Below are positions 14,844 through 22,144 of a stretch of 22,144 nt of DNA, piece after piece (positions within the stretch are counted from its first letter, which is position 1; the number at the start of each line of letters is the position of its first letter). Location of the stretch: assembly GCA_023150835.1 (NCBI GenBank), contig JAKLKB010000157.1:1-22144 (forward strand), read 5' to 3'. The notes under the pieces are model-generated. The model had not been told where the DNA came from and ran no database searches. It saw only the letters and a program-made list of their open reading frames with translations. The stretch is from Myxococcota bacterium (GTDB lineage: Bacteria > Myxococcota_C > UBA6777). The position numbers were made by a program, and so were the translations under genes.

Positions 14844-14957
14844 ACGCGGGATCCGCATATTGTGTGATCGAGCAGAACGATGAACATCCCCGTGTATAGG
14901 GTCAGAGCGTATGCAATACACCCCATCGTACGTTAACGGAACACACGGATTTCGTAT
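14844..14957. repeat. 114-bp MITE-like element (family A)
   Basis: The left end ACGCGGGATCCG is degenerate; the right end CGGATTTCGTAT (14946-14957) is well kept. The interior matches the 14281-14395 copy in order and spacing (TGTGTGATCGA, ATCCCCGTG, TATGCAATAC, GGAACACACGG). Confidence 0.75.
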
Positions 14958-15154
14958 AAGTCCTATCGACAGTACTGTGGGCCTGAAAAACGCCCTACAC
15001 CCCGCGTTCCTTCAACCCTCACCGCGAAACACACCCAGCCCCGCACCTTTTCGCAACCTACGCTCGTTGCAGACGATAATTGCGAGATGTATCCTCTTGC
15101 CTTCGCTGCCGCACGACAAAACAAGCGGCAAAGCCCAAAAAACAGGAGCGTGGT

Positions 15155-18100
15155 ATGCCACGGATCGATCGGCCCCAAAACCATTTGCCGCAAAGAACGC
15201 CCTCGACTCTCGACAACAACGACAAGCTTTCTCGGCTAGTGGCTTCACAACCCCACCTCAAAACCTCCCAAGACCTGATCAATCACCTCTACGCACAAGG
15301 CGGCGGAACATGGGAAGGCGCAACCCGCAGCGCACGCGATCTCGGCGTCGATATCCAAGACCTCCTGCGTGATCGCCAAGCCGCTCTCAAACCACCCACA
15401 CCTTCGGCCTCTTCCAACACACCTTCGGCCTCTTCCAACACACCTTCGGCCTCTTCCAACACACCTTCGGCCTCTTCCAACACACCTTCGGCCTCTTCCA
15501 ACACACCTTCGGCCTCTTCCAACACACCTTCGGCCTCTTCCCGCAAACCGCTTCGAGGCTCCGCGCCCCGAACAGGACACCTTGCTCGGTCGAACCTCTT
15601 CCCCTGCCTCTTCCTCCACCCTTCCCAACGCCACCCACCAGCCGAGCCGCAATGTCCGCGCTCTCGCACTCGAAAGCCTCGCTCAACCCACCCTCACAGG
15701 ATTACGCGATGCGGCTTTGTCCCCACTCGCGGATCTCCAAGCCATCAAAAACAATCTTGCCCAAGGGATCGCCCCTGACCCCTTGTCTCTCGTCGGCCAA
15801 ATGAAAGACGGGGATATCCGTATGTCTGTCCCCTTGACCAAAGAGATGATCAACAACGGCATGTTGAAACTTGGCGACAACGCACGCGCAGAAGTGTCTT
15901 TCGCCGTCAAAGACGGACAGATCGACTTCTCAAAAACTCGCGTCGATCTCCAAGACGTCCGCGCACTCGGACTCTTCAAAGTCAAAGGACTGGAGATCGA
16001 TCGCAATGGTCGTTTGCGCGCCGATACGATCTTCCGCCCCGATGTCACCAAGAAATTGCTCGGAGCCGATCGCATCCCTCCCACGATGGAAGGGCTGTCT
16101 CAAGTCCTCAAAGCCCAAAGCGAGCGCAGCAACGGTGCAGCAGGCTCCTTTCCTCTGCCCAACGATATCCTGATCCAAGCCGAAGGCATCGCGTTGCGCA
16201 CCGATCGCCCGATCTCTTTGGGCGGCGGAAACCTGCTCGATCTCAAAGAAGGAACCCGCGTCGATCTCCAAGGCGATCTCCGCCACGCCACCCTCACAGG
16301 ACGCGGTGGCATCGACCAATTGAAACTCGAAGGCCAAGGCTCCAAGATCGATCTCGGTTCGGGACAGATCGCCTTTCGCGCAGAGATGGATCGCGATGCA
16401 CAAGGCCATATCCGCGCCGATCTACAGATCGATCGGGCGGATGTTGCGGTGCGATCACTCCAACACCAAAGCCGAAGCGAACGCTTGCAAGTCGAACAGG
16501 CCGGACTGCGCAACGGGCAGATCCGCGCACAAGTCAACATCGACGCCGACGGCAAGCCGCAGATCGGCTCCGTCCAACTCAACGGCGAACTGGCCGCATC
16601 CTCGGTGCAATTGGAAAAAGAAGGCCAAGTCTCTCTTGCGGCCCGCGATCTGCGCGCCAATGTCAGCCTGACCGAAGATGGACGCCAACTTAGCCAAGGC
16701 CCCGACCGCATCCGATTGACGGGAGTGGATGCGACGGTGGATCGCTTGTACGTGCAAAGCGCAAAGGGTGATCGCGCCGAGATGCGCGGAACCATCGAAG
16801 ACGCCAGCTTCGGGCAAGAGCGCACCAGCCAAGCGGCCCCCACACCTTACGCGGAGATTCCGCGCTTTCAAGGCACCCTCAGCGGCCAATTGCAGCGCGA
16901 TCCAGACGGACGCAAAGCCGAAGTCACCCTCCAAGAAGCCACCGTATCAGGTTCTGTGCGTGCGGATGCTCGGGGGATTGCAGCAGACGTACAGGTCGAG
17001 CGCGTCGATACCTCGGTGCGCGATCTGGCGGTCTCGCATGGCGGCCACAGCGTCGATATCCGCGAAGGCTCGTTGGTGGGGCGCGGTGATGTAGCCTTGG
17101 GTGGGGGGGGACTACAAGCCGATGCTTCGGGGCGTGTGCGTGGATCGTTGCGCGATGGAAAGATCGATCTCGGTGCCTTGGGGCGCGTCGATCTCGCCGA
17201 TGGCACCCAAGCCGATCTACACGTCGATCGCGCAAAATTCGGATCACAGGGCATCCAAGACCTTTCGGCCAAAGGCACCGCCAGCATCGGCGTGGATGAC
17301 GGTCGCATCCGCCTCAATGGCCTTGGAGAGATCGATATCGCCCGAGGTTCCCGCGCAGATGTCGAGGTCTTGTCCTCTACATTGGGACCGCGCCTGAACG
17401 AAGGCCGCTTTGAAGCGCGTGGCCGAATCCAAGGGGGATTGGATCGTGGAACCCTACGCCTCGGCGATATCGCCGATGTCGATCTCCAAGGCACACGCTT
17501 CGATCTCGACCTCAAGCACATCGAGAAAAAACCCAACCAAGCCCTCCCCTCGCTGCGTGGGGATATGAAGCTTGAAACCGACATGGCCGTCGGCCTTCGC
17601 CAAGCCCTCAAGACGCGACTCGGTGAGACCGCTGTCAAGGATATCGAAGGTCGCGTCGCTCTCGATCTCAAAGATGTCCTAGTCGACGGCACAGGCCGCG
17701 TCAACATCGAACGCGCTGGCGTCCAACTTGACGCCAAGATCGGCGAGATATCCGGCAAGATCAACCTCGATCCGCAAGCCTTGCGCCTCCCCTCCACCAC
17801 CCCTTCGACCGCACACCCCTCTGCTGTCACCACTCCTTCGACTGCACACGCCACTTCCGCCGCGCCTTCGGCCGCTCTCTCCAACGTAGCACGCCTTGAT
17901 GCCTCCAAGCCCGTTATCGATCAACCCCTTGCCATCGACCCGATGGCGATCGCCAAACGCATCCAAAACGGTGTCGTCGATGTCGAGCTTCCGATCCAAG
18001 AGGCCGGGATCGAAAACACCACCAAGATCCTCGGTCTGCGCACCTTGGATGTCGCTCCTGACACCAAACTGATCGCCAAGCTCCATGTCGAAGATGGCCG

Positions 18101-19598
18101 TATCAACTACGAAAAAAGCAGCATCCGCTTAAACAAGCCGATCGAAGCCCTCGGGATGTTCGACCTCAACCTGCCCCGCATCAACAAAGACGGCAAAGTC
18201 GTGGTCGGTGTCATGGGCAAAGATATCAACATCACAAACTGGGTACTCGGACGCGAACAACTCCCAAGCCGCGTCTCCAACTTTGTCGATGAAGCCGCCT
18301 CTTGGCAAAAATCCTCCACAGGCGGCTCCGTCGATATCCAACGCTCCCTCGATCAAGCAGGACGCTTCGCATCGCTCGGTGGCTTGAGCTTCAAAGCCCA
18401 AGGTGTCTCTCTTGCTCCCGGGCGTTTGCAGATCGGCGACAACGATTACATCGAACTCGACGGCTCCAACCGTGTCGACCTCCAAGGAAACGCTCAACAG
18501 GTCTCGATCAAAGGTGAACTCCCCGCCAACAAAACCTTCGTCGATCTGGGCGGAAGCCGCTTGGATATCGCAGAAGGCCGTGTCCGTTTCGAGGCCGATA
18601 TCCAAACGGGACTCTCGACCACAGGCCGACTTGATGGCGCCTCACAGATCGACGTCCGCCTCGCCATCCCCAAAGCCTCCGTCAACGAGCTTTATCACGC
18701 CCGCGACAACGGCGATCACTTCCACCTCAAGTCCGGCGAGATCCAAGACGCCCAACTCCACCTACAACACCGATTCAACGTCCAAAACGACGGCACCCTT
18801 CGATCCAAAACCTCGCCCAAAGTCGATCTTTCGGTGGGCCGCTTTGTCGGAAAGATGGGCGCAAGCGAGATCACCCTGCGCAACTCAGACGGAACACCCG
18901 CCAAGATGGCTCTCCAAGAAGCACAAGCCTCTGGAAGCCTCCGCGCCGATACCAACGGCCTCACCGCCGCTCTCGATCTTTCCGCAGTCAAAGCCTCCTT
19001 GCGTGGCCTCGATCTCGACGCCGTCGGCCAAAAGATCGTCGACTTGGATGGTTCTCTACAAGGCGCAGGCCGCTTGTCGCTCGATCCACGCACAGGATTC
19101 AACCTCGACGGAAACTTCCAGATCGACGGAAACGTCCAAGACGCCCGTATCCGCATGGGAAACCACGTCGACTTGGATCTCAGCACCAACAGCCAAGCCT
19201 CGATCGCTCTACGCAAACTCGGCTTTGGACCCCAAGGTTTGCGCCTTGATGGTGATCTGACCGTCGACGCCGGACTCGATCGCGGCTCCATGCAAGTCGG
19301 CGATCGCCCTCCCCTTCGCTTCGAAAAAGGTTCCTCTTTGCGTATGTCCTCGCACCTCAAACACGATGACCTCGGCCCCTCCCTTACCCTCAACGGCCAC
19401 CTCCACGCCAAACTCGCTCACGGCCAAAGCCTCGGCGCTGTCGACACTTCACGCGGCACGCTCGACGCCAGTCTCGACGGCGGCATCGCTGATATCAACC
19501 TCGGCGATATCACCCTCCAGCCTGATGGAGCCTACAAGATCAAAGATCCTTCCATCTCCCTGCGCCTTGACTTGAGCAAGCTCTCCCTCCACCAATAA
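15155..19598 (+). CDS. Very large repetitive beta-rich protein, two related modules, one apparent frameshift
   Basis: The ATG at 15155 follows AGGAG (15144-15148) by six bases and begins MPRIDRPQNHLPQRTPS. This frame gives a helical N-terminal region (DLINHLYAQGGGTWEGATRS...) and PSASSNT repeats (codons 83-129). It then becomes nonsense after about 15542 and stops at 15778. The frame one base further on is open from about 15369 to 19598 and encodes the rest. Dropping one C of CCC (15540-15542) joins them as SASS-ANRFEAPRPEQ, giving about 1480 aa. There are two related modules: about 208-877 and about 928-1480, separated by a Ser/Thr/Ala/Pro linker. Both alternate short strands and 'G.IDLG / VDL.G' turns, in the style of AsmA/TamB-like or other repetitive beta proteins. 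I see no signal peptide, membrane segment or catalytic motif. Function is unknown; a long beta scaffold is inference. Confidence 0.8.
15401..15541 (+). repeat. 21-bp tandem repeat, about 6.7 copies, encoding PSASSNT
   Basis: The unit CCTTCGGCCTCTTCCAACACA starts at 15401, 15422, 15443, 15464, 15485 and 15506, with a partial seventh copy at 15527-15541. Copies are identical. In the N-terminal frame they read PSASSNT, in the downstream frame HLRPLPT. Because 21 is divisible by three, copy-number change alone cannot explain the frame switch that occurs at or near its 3' end. Confidence 0.95.
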
Positions 19599-19676
19599 GC
19601 CGCCTCGCATCCACCACAAACTGATGCGCACAGCCCTTTGGCGTACACCATCTGTCGTCATCCGTCGGCGCTGCTC

Positions 19677-19707
19677 AAAGGGCCGATGCCTACGGCCCTT
19701 TGGAGGT
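19677..19707 (+). promoter_or_regulatory. Hairpin abutting the Shine-Dalgarno of the next gene
   Basis: AAAGGGCCG (19677-19685) pairs perfectly with CGGCCCTTT (19693-19701) across a 7-nt loop. The next bases are GGAGGT (19702-19707), the SD of the gene at 19715. A 9-bp GC-rich stem directly 5' of an SD could stabilise the mRNA end or modulate initiation. It has only a TTT tail, so a terminator role is less likely. Confidence 0.55.
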
Positions 19708-19714
19708 AGCCCCT

Positions 19715-20464
19715 ATGGCCCTACAAGATATCCTCGACTTGCTACGAAACAGCCCGCTCGATACCAGCTTTGTATTGCGCCTTGGCGAGATCCCCGCACC
19801 TTTGCTCCACCACTTCGCCTGCGATTGTGCCGAGCGCGTCTTTCTTCATCCCGCATCTCTCGGCGGATGCCCTCCCCTGCCCTTGCGCCAACTCCTCCAC
19901 GCCAAACGCGCTTGGATCGAAGGCTCCCTCCCCAACCAACAACTCCAAGAACACCTCGACGCCACACAAACGCTGCTCTCCGATCCCTCTGATGCTGTCT
20001 TGGCCGTCCTTCGTGCTGCTTCACTTGATCCCGCTTACGCTGCCCTCCAAGCCTCTCAAAAAGCCGCGTGGGCTTGCTTTGAGCAGACCTTTGACCAAGA
20101 ACTCGAACACACCGAACAACGCTTCCGCACTCACGACATCCTCGGCCCCTTGTTCGGTGAAGCCCCCCTTGGAGCCGCCTTGCGCGCTGTCGGCCTCGCC
20201 GTCCTCACACCCCGCAAAACCGCCTCCCTCCTCCTCCAAAGCCTCCGCGACGAAGTCGTCGAAGTCGTTGATGACTTTCAACGCTCCTTTTCTTCCCGCC
20301 GCCTCGAAGCCGATTGGCAACGACAACACCTGATCTCCTTACTCTCCACCTACCAACAACACCGCGCCCGTCTGTTGTCCTTGCTCTACCAACGCGCCTT
20401 AGAAAAAGATCAAACCTTTCGACGCGCTCGCTTTCTTCTCGAAGCCTCTCTCTTTTCCACCTAA
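19715..20464 (+). CDS. Hypothetical helical protein
   Basis: The product is 249 aa. I chose the ATG at 19715 over the TTG at 19700 because GGAGGT (19702-19707) lies seven bases upstream. The sequence is rich in Leu, Ala, Arg and Gln and looks helical throughout (MALQDILDLLRNSPLDTSFVLRLGEIPAPLLHHFACD..., later QDFQ/QHRARLLSLLYQRALEKDQTFRR). There is no signal peptide, membrane segment or catalytic motif. Three Cys lie in the first 60 residues (CDCAE, GGCPP) without a clear zinc-site spacing. It is 116 nt downstream of the large repeat protein on the same strand, so co-transcription is plausible. I do not recognise the family. Confidence 0.75.
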   Translation: MALQDILDLLRNSPLDTSFVLRLGEIPAPLLHHFACDCAERVFLHPASLGGCPPLPLRQLLHAKRAWIEGSLPNQQLQEHLDATQTLLSDPSDAVLAVLRAASLDPAYAALQASQKAAWACFEQTFDQELEHTEQRFRTHDILGPLFGEAPLGAALRAVGLAVLTPRKTASLLLQSLRDEVVEVVDDFQRSFSSRRLEADWQRQHLISLLSTYQQHRARLLSLLYQRALEKDQTFRRARFLLEASLFST

Positions 20465-20504
20465 GCGTTTGTTCAATGGGTTTGTTTTTTTGTTTTTTGT
20501 TTTT

Positions 20505-20521
20505 GTGGGGCGCTGCCCCAC
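20505..20521. repeat. GC hairpin shared with family B
   Basis: GTGGGGC-GCT-GCCCCAC has a 7-bp stem and 3-nt loop. The reverse complement of the hairpin at 4484-4499 has the same core (TGGGGCGCTGCCCCA). It directly follows a 24-nt T/G-rich tract and is followed by ACCCCGCAAGGGCTGCCCC leading into the array. Confidence 0.7.
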
Positions 20522-20530
20522 ACCCCGCAA

Positions 20531-20826
20531 GGGCTGCCCCTACACCGTTACGGTAACGCTATCGGCGGATCTCGTATAATAGGGCAGCCACAGGGGGCTG
20601 CCCCTACACCGTTACGGTAACGCTATCGGCGGATCTCGTATAATAGGGCAGCCACAGGGGGCTACCCCTACATCTTTACGATCACACAACAGGCGGATCT
20701 CGTATAATAGGGCAGCCACAGGGGGCTGCCCCTACACCGTTACGGTAACACAACAGGCGGATCTCGTATAATAGGGCAGCCACTGCCCCTACACCGTTAC
20801 GGTAACACAACAGGCGGATCTCGTAT
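20531..20826 (-). repeat. Five-unit tandem array of family A half-elements
   Basis: Units end in GGCGGATCTCGTAT at 20576, 20641, 20705, 20769 and 20826, a period of 64-65 bp; the last is 57 bp. Each complete unit carries the hairpin GGGCAGCC-ACAGGG-GGCTGCCC, then CCTACACCGTTACGGTAAC (itself palindromic), then the terminus. Unit 3 has a changed hairpin (GGCTACCC) and CATCTTTACGATC; unit 5 has lost six bases of the hairpin. In reverse complement the unit matches the left half of the elements at 9149 and 21724. Confidence 0.9.
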
Positions 20827-20831
20827 CAAGT

Positions 20832-20852
20832 GCCGCGAACACGGCTTTTTTT
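20832..20852 (+). terminator. Weak terminator-like hairpin
   Basis: GCCG (20832-20835) pairs with CGGC (20842-20845) across CGAACA, followed by seven T (20846-20852). The sequence is the 6193-6230 structure minus 12 nt of its loop region: GTGCCGC...GAACACGGCTTTTTT is kept. The 4-bp stem makes function uncertain. Confidence 0.4.
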
Positions 20853-20943
20853 GACCGTGCAAACGCAAACTCCAGAACCACCCTCCCCAAAGAAAGGACG
20901 GCGCTCCCTCCCCCAGCAAGGAGGTCTCCGCGCCGAAGAGTCC

Positions 20944-21684
20944 ATGAAAGACTTATCCGCGACACAACACAACACCCAAGCCGCCTACGAAAAACATCTC
21001 GCCGCCTTCCAATCCGTCCCCCGCGATCAAGCTATCTTGCCCATCTATTCGATCTCTGATTCGATCTTTTTGGGCTTGTGGGTCGCCAAACACGCAGAAC
21101 AAGACCATCAACGCCTCAAAAAACTCCACGATATCGGCGAGATCCACTACGACCTCATCGAATCCCTCCACTCGTTGGTCCTTGGTTTGTGGCACGCACA
21201 AACCCTCTGGCAAAACGCACGCAAACACACCTCCAACAAACCTCAAAAAACCACCCACAAACAAGCCGTCGCCCTACGCAAAGAACTCCTCGAAGCCGCC
21301 GACTACGTTTGGCGCGCTGATCCCGATATCAAAAACATCCTCAAAGATATCCGCAAAGGCTCCGGGGCACAGAACCTCGCCGAAGATATCCAACGCCTTG
21401 TCGCTGTCTTCGAAGATCACTGGGCCGATGCCGACGGGCGATGCGCTATCTCCTATCAAGACCTCGCATCTGCCGAACAACTCGCTCTCTCCCTCCTTCA
21501 CGGCACCGTGACGGATGGCCCCCACAACTCGCTCGTGATCCGCAACCAAGCCTTTGTCCTCTTCCACCGCTCCTACAAAGAAACCTGCGACGCTGGCCGC
21601 TTTCTCTATCGCAACGACCCTCCCACCGCCGCCAAACGATACCCCCGCCTCCAACATCTCAAATCTTCTTCCCTCCCCCAATAA
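20944..21684 (+). CDS. Hypothetical protein, His-rich helical N-terminal half
   Basis: The product is 246 aa from the ATG at 20944 (MKDLSATQHNTQAAYEKHLAAF). A strong AAGGAGGT (20918-20925) lies 18 nt upstream, farther than normal, with no ATG/GTG/TTG at the ideal distance; the nearer GAAGAG (20935-20940) is weak. Residues 30-100 contain many spaced His (AKHAEQDHQRLKKLHDIGEI, HYDLIESLHSLVLGLWHAQ), which could be a metal site in a helical bundle, but no known motif is matched. The C-terminal half has DLASAEQLALSLLHG and HNSLVIRNQAFVLFHRSYKE. No membrane segment or signal peptide is seen. It is the third unassigned plus-strand gene in a row. Its stop codon overlaps the start of an inverted-repeat element (21684). 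Confidence 0.75.
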   Translation: MKDLSATQHNTQAAYEKHLAAFQSVPRDQAILPIYSISDSIFLGLWVAKHAEQDHQRLKKLHDIGEIHYDLIESLHSLVLGLWHAQTLWQNARKHTSNKPQKTTHKQAVALRKELLEAADYVWRADPDIKNILKDIRKGSGAQNLAEDIQRLVAVFEDHWADADGRCAISYQDLASAEQLALSLLHGTVTDGPHNSLVIRNQAFVLFHRSYKETCDAGRFLYRNDPPTAAKRYPRLQHLKSSSLPQ

Positions 21685-21722
21685 TACGGTATCCGAGTGG
21701 TGTGTACACGGATATCTCGTAT
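21684..21722. repeat. 39-bp miniature with family A termini
   Basis: ATACGGTATCCG (21684-21695) and CGGATATCTCGTAT (21709-21722) are family A termini separated by only 13 nt. It begins at the last base of the preceding gene's TAA stop codon and is directly followed by the full element at 21724, so it looks like an internally deleted copy. Confidence 0.7.
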
Positions 21723-21723
21723 C

Positions 21724-21846
21724 ATACGAAATCCGCCTATTGCGTGATCGTAAAACGTAGGGGCAGACAGGTGTGGCTGCCCAACCACAGGGCAGTTACA
21801 GCGGATCGCACCGACCCTTCGTGTACACATCTTTCGGATATCGTAT
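21724..21846 (+). repeat. 123-bp MITE-like element (family A)
   Basis: ATACGAAATCCG (21724-21735) and CGGATATCGTAT (21835-21846) are the inverted termini. The left part (CCTATTGCGTGATCGTAAAACGTAGGGGCAG) matches the 9149 copy. The inner hairpin is altered (GGGGCAGACAGGTGTGGCTGCCC). Confidence 0.8.
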
Positions 21847-22144
21847 CAGAGGGTGTCTAAAACAGTGAGATCTTTTGGACTGGTACACATAAACATCGAA
21901 GGATTGGCGCTCTTCTTACCCCTCACCCCCCCAGCCCCCCTCTCCCCGCTTGCTGCGCTGCGGAGGCGAGGGGGGAGAAAAGCGGAACATCCGAAAGGAT
22001 GGTGAAGGATTGCAAACTTTGCCTTGCATCGAAGACGGGTGGAACGAAAGAATAGAAGAGAAAGAAAAGCAGACAATGCATAAAAAGACGGATAATCCGC
22101 ATGATTTGTCTTATTCTTTCCCCCTCTCTACGCAGCGATTCTTA
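21847..22144. other. Right-end intergenic sequence with a nested GC hairpin, no gene seen
   Basis: The main structure is CCCCCCTC (21936-21943) pairing with GAGGGGGG (21969-21976), enclosing CCGC/GCGG (21947-21950/21961-21964). It has the look of an intergenic hairpin repeat rather than a terminator: no T-run follows on the plus strand. Short open frames on both strands read as non-coding. The final 100 nt are purine-rich then AT-rich and may precede a gene beyond the window. Confidence 0.5.

Larger units (their letters stand above)
14128..15154. other. Kilobase intergenic region packed with miniature elements
   Basis: This is 1,027 nt between the HD-GYP gene and the large repeat-protein gene, with no credible CDS, tRNA or rRNA. 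In order it holds a 104-bp element with TTACGCAGTT termini (14178-14281), three 114-115-bp family A elements (14281, 14483, 14844), a free family A hairpin (14434-14455), the family C 57-bp repeat (14636-14692), and another GC-rich hairpin-like segment (about 14775-14800, GGGGGCAGCCCCCC...). The last 190 nt before 15155 show no repeat and presumably contain the promoter of the large gene; AGGAG at 15144-15148 is its SD. Confidence 0.75.
20465..20943. other. Intergenic region with T-rich tract, hairpin array and terminator-like site
   Basis: This is 479 nt between the two hypothetical genes. It begins with a T/G tract (20481-20504) and a GC hairpin (20505-20521), then the five-unit family A array (20531-20826), then a terminator-like hairpin (20832-20852). 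AAGGAGGT at 20918-20925 is a near-perfect SD but sits 18 nt before the first usable ATG. No CDS is supported here. Confidence 0.65.

Noticed and set aside
15369-15540. Independent start of the giant protein at GTG 15369
   Set aside because: There is no SD, and the encoded HLRPLPT repeats are the off-frame reading of PSASSNT; the ATG at 15155 has a strong SD.
20531-20826. CRISPR array
   Set aside because: The 64-bp units are near-identical throughout with no variable spacers, each contains two palindromes, and no cas gene is nearby.

Overview
The window looks like chromosomal DNA of a Gram-negative bacterium, most likely a Myxococcota (former Deltaproteobacteria) relative. This is inferred from three things: a ClpS-ClpA pair, a large lipoprotein with MopE-type Cys/Asp motifs followed by Cys-rich 'CPNGCC' repeats, and a multi-PAS/GAF/HD-GYP signalling cluster. 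Base composition is moderately GC-rich. Short in-frame tandem repeats recur inside proteins (TSTEK, EPAPDATT, PSASSNT). Intergenic regions are crowded with dispersed hairpin and inverted-repeat elements. There is no transposase, rRNA, tRNA or CRISPR array that I can recognise.

Layout. 1-158: a 9-bp minisatellite cut by the window edge, possibly inside the start of a Lys/Arg-rich minus-strand gene. 278-973 (-): a six-helix membrane protein of unknown function. 1164-4314 (+): clpS and clpA, the adaptor and unfoldase of the N-degron/ClpAP pathway. The ClpS gate position carries Gln instead of the usual Met, and ClpA ends in a (TSTEK)5 lysine-rich tail. 4627-5811 (-): a two-gene unit, an HD-domain hydrolase followed by a nucleotidyltransferase-fold protein. 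6338-9016 (+): a secreted lipoprotein with an acidic repeat stalk, three MopE-like repeats, a Cys-rich region and two C-terminal beta domains. 9325-14127 (+): a signalling operon of a membrane PAS histidine kinase (frameshifted in an A9 run), a single-domain response regulator, and a REC-PAS-PAS-GAF-GAF-HD-GYP protein. The operon would couple kinase input to c-di-GMP breakdown.

14128-15154 is a kilobase of nested miniature elements. 15155-21684 (+) holds three genes I cannot assign: a very large (about 1480 aa) repetitive beta-rich protein built from two related modules, with an apparent 1-nt frameshift beside a PSASSNT repeat, then two smaller hypothetical proteins. This unit is flanked by the same miniature element family on both sides (14281-14957 and 20531-21846). 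It is the best candidate here for an undescribed system.

The strongest sequence-level observation is a family of about 115-bp elements with 12-bp inverted termini (ATACGAAATCCG / CGGATATCGTAT) at 9149, 14281, 14483, 14844 and 21724. A five-unit array of its hairpin-bearing half lies at 20531-20826. Two further dispersed intergenic repeat families occur, including a 57-bp exact repeat 10 kb apart. All identifications were made by eye from sequence and translation; no database search was possible.
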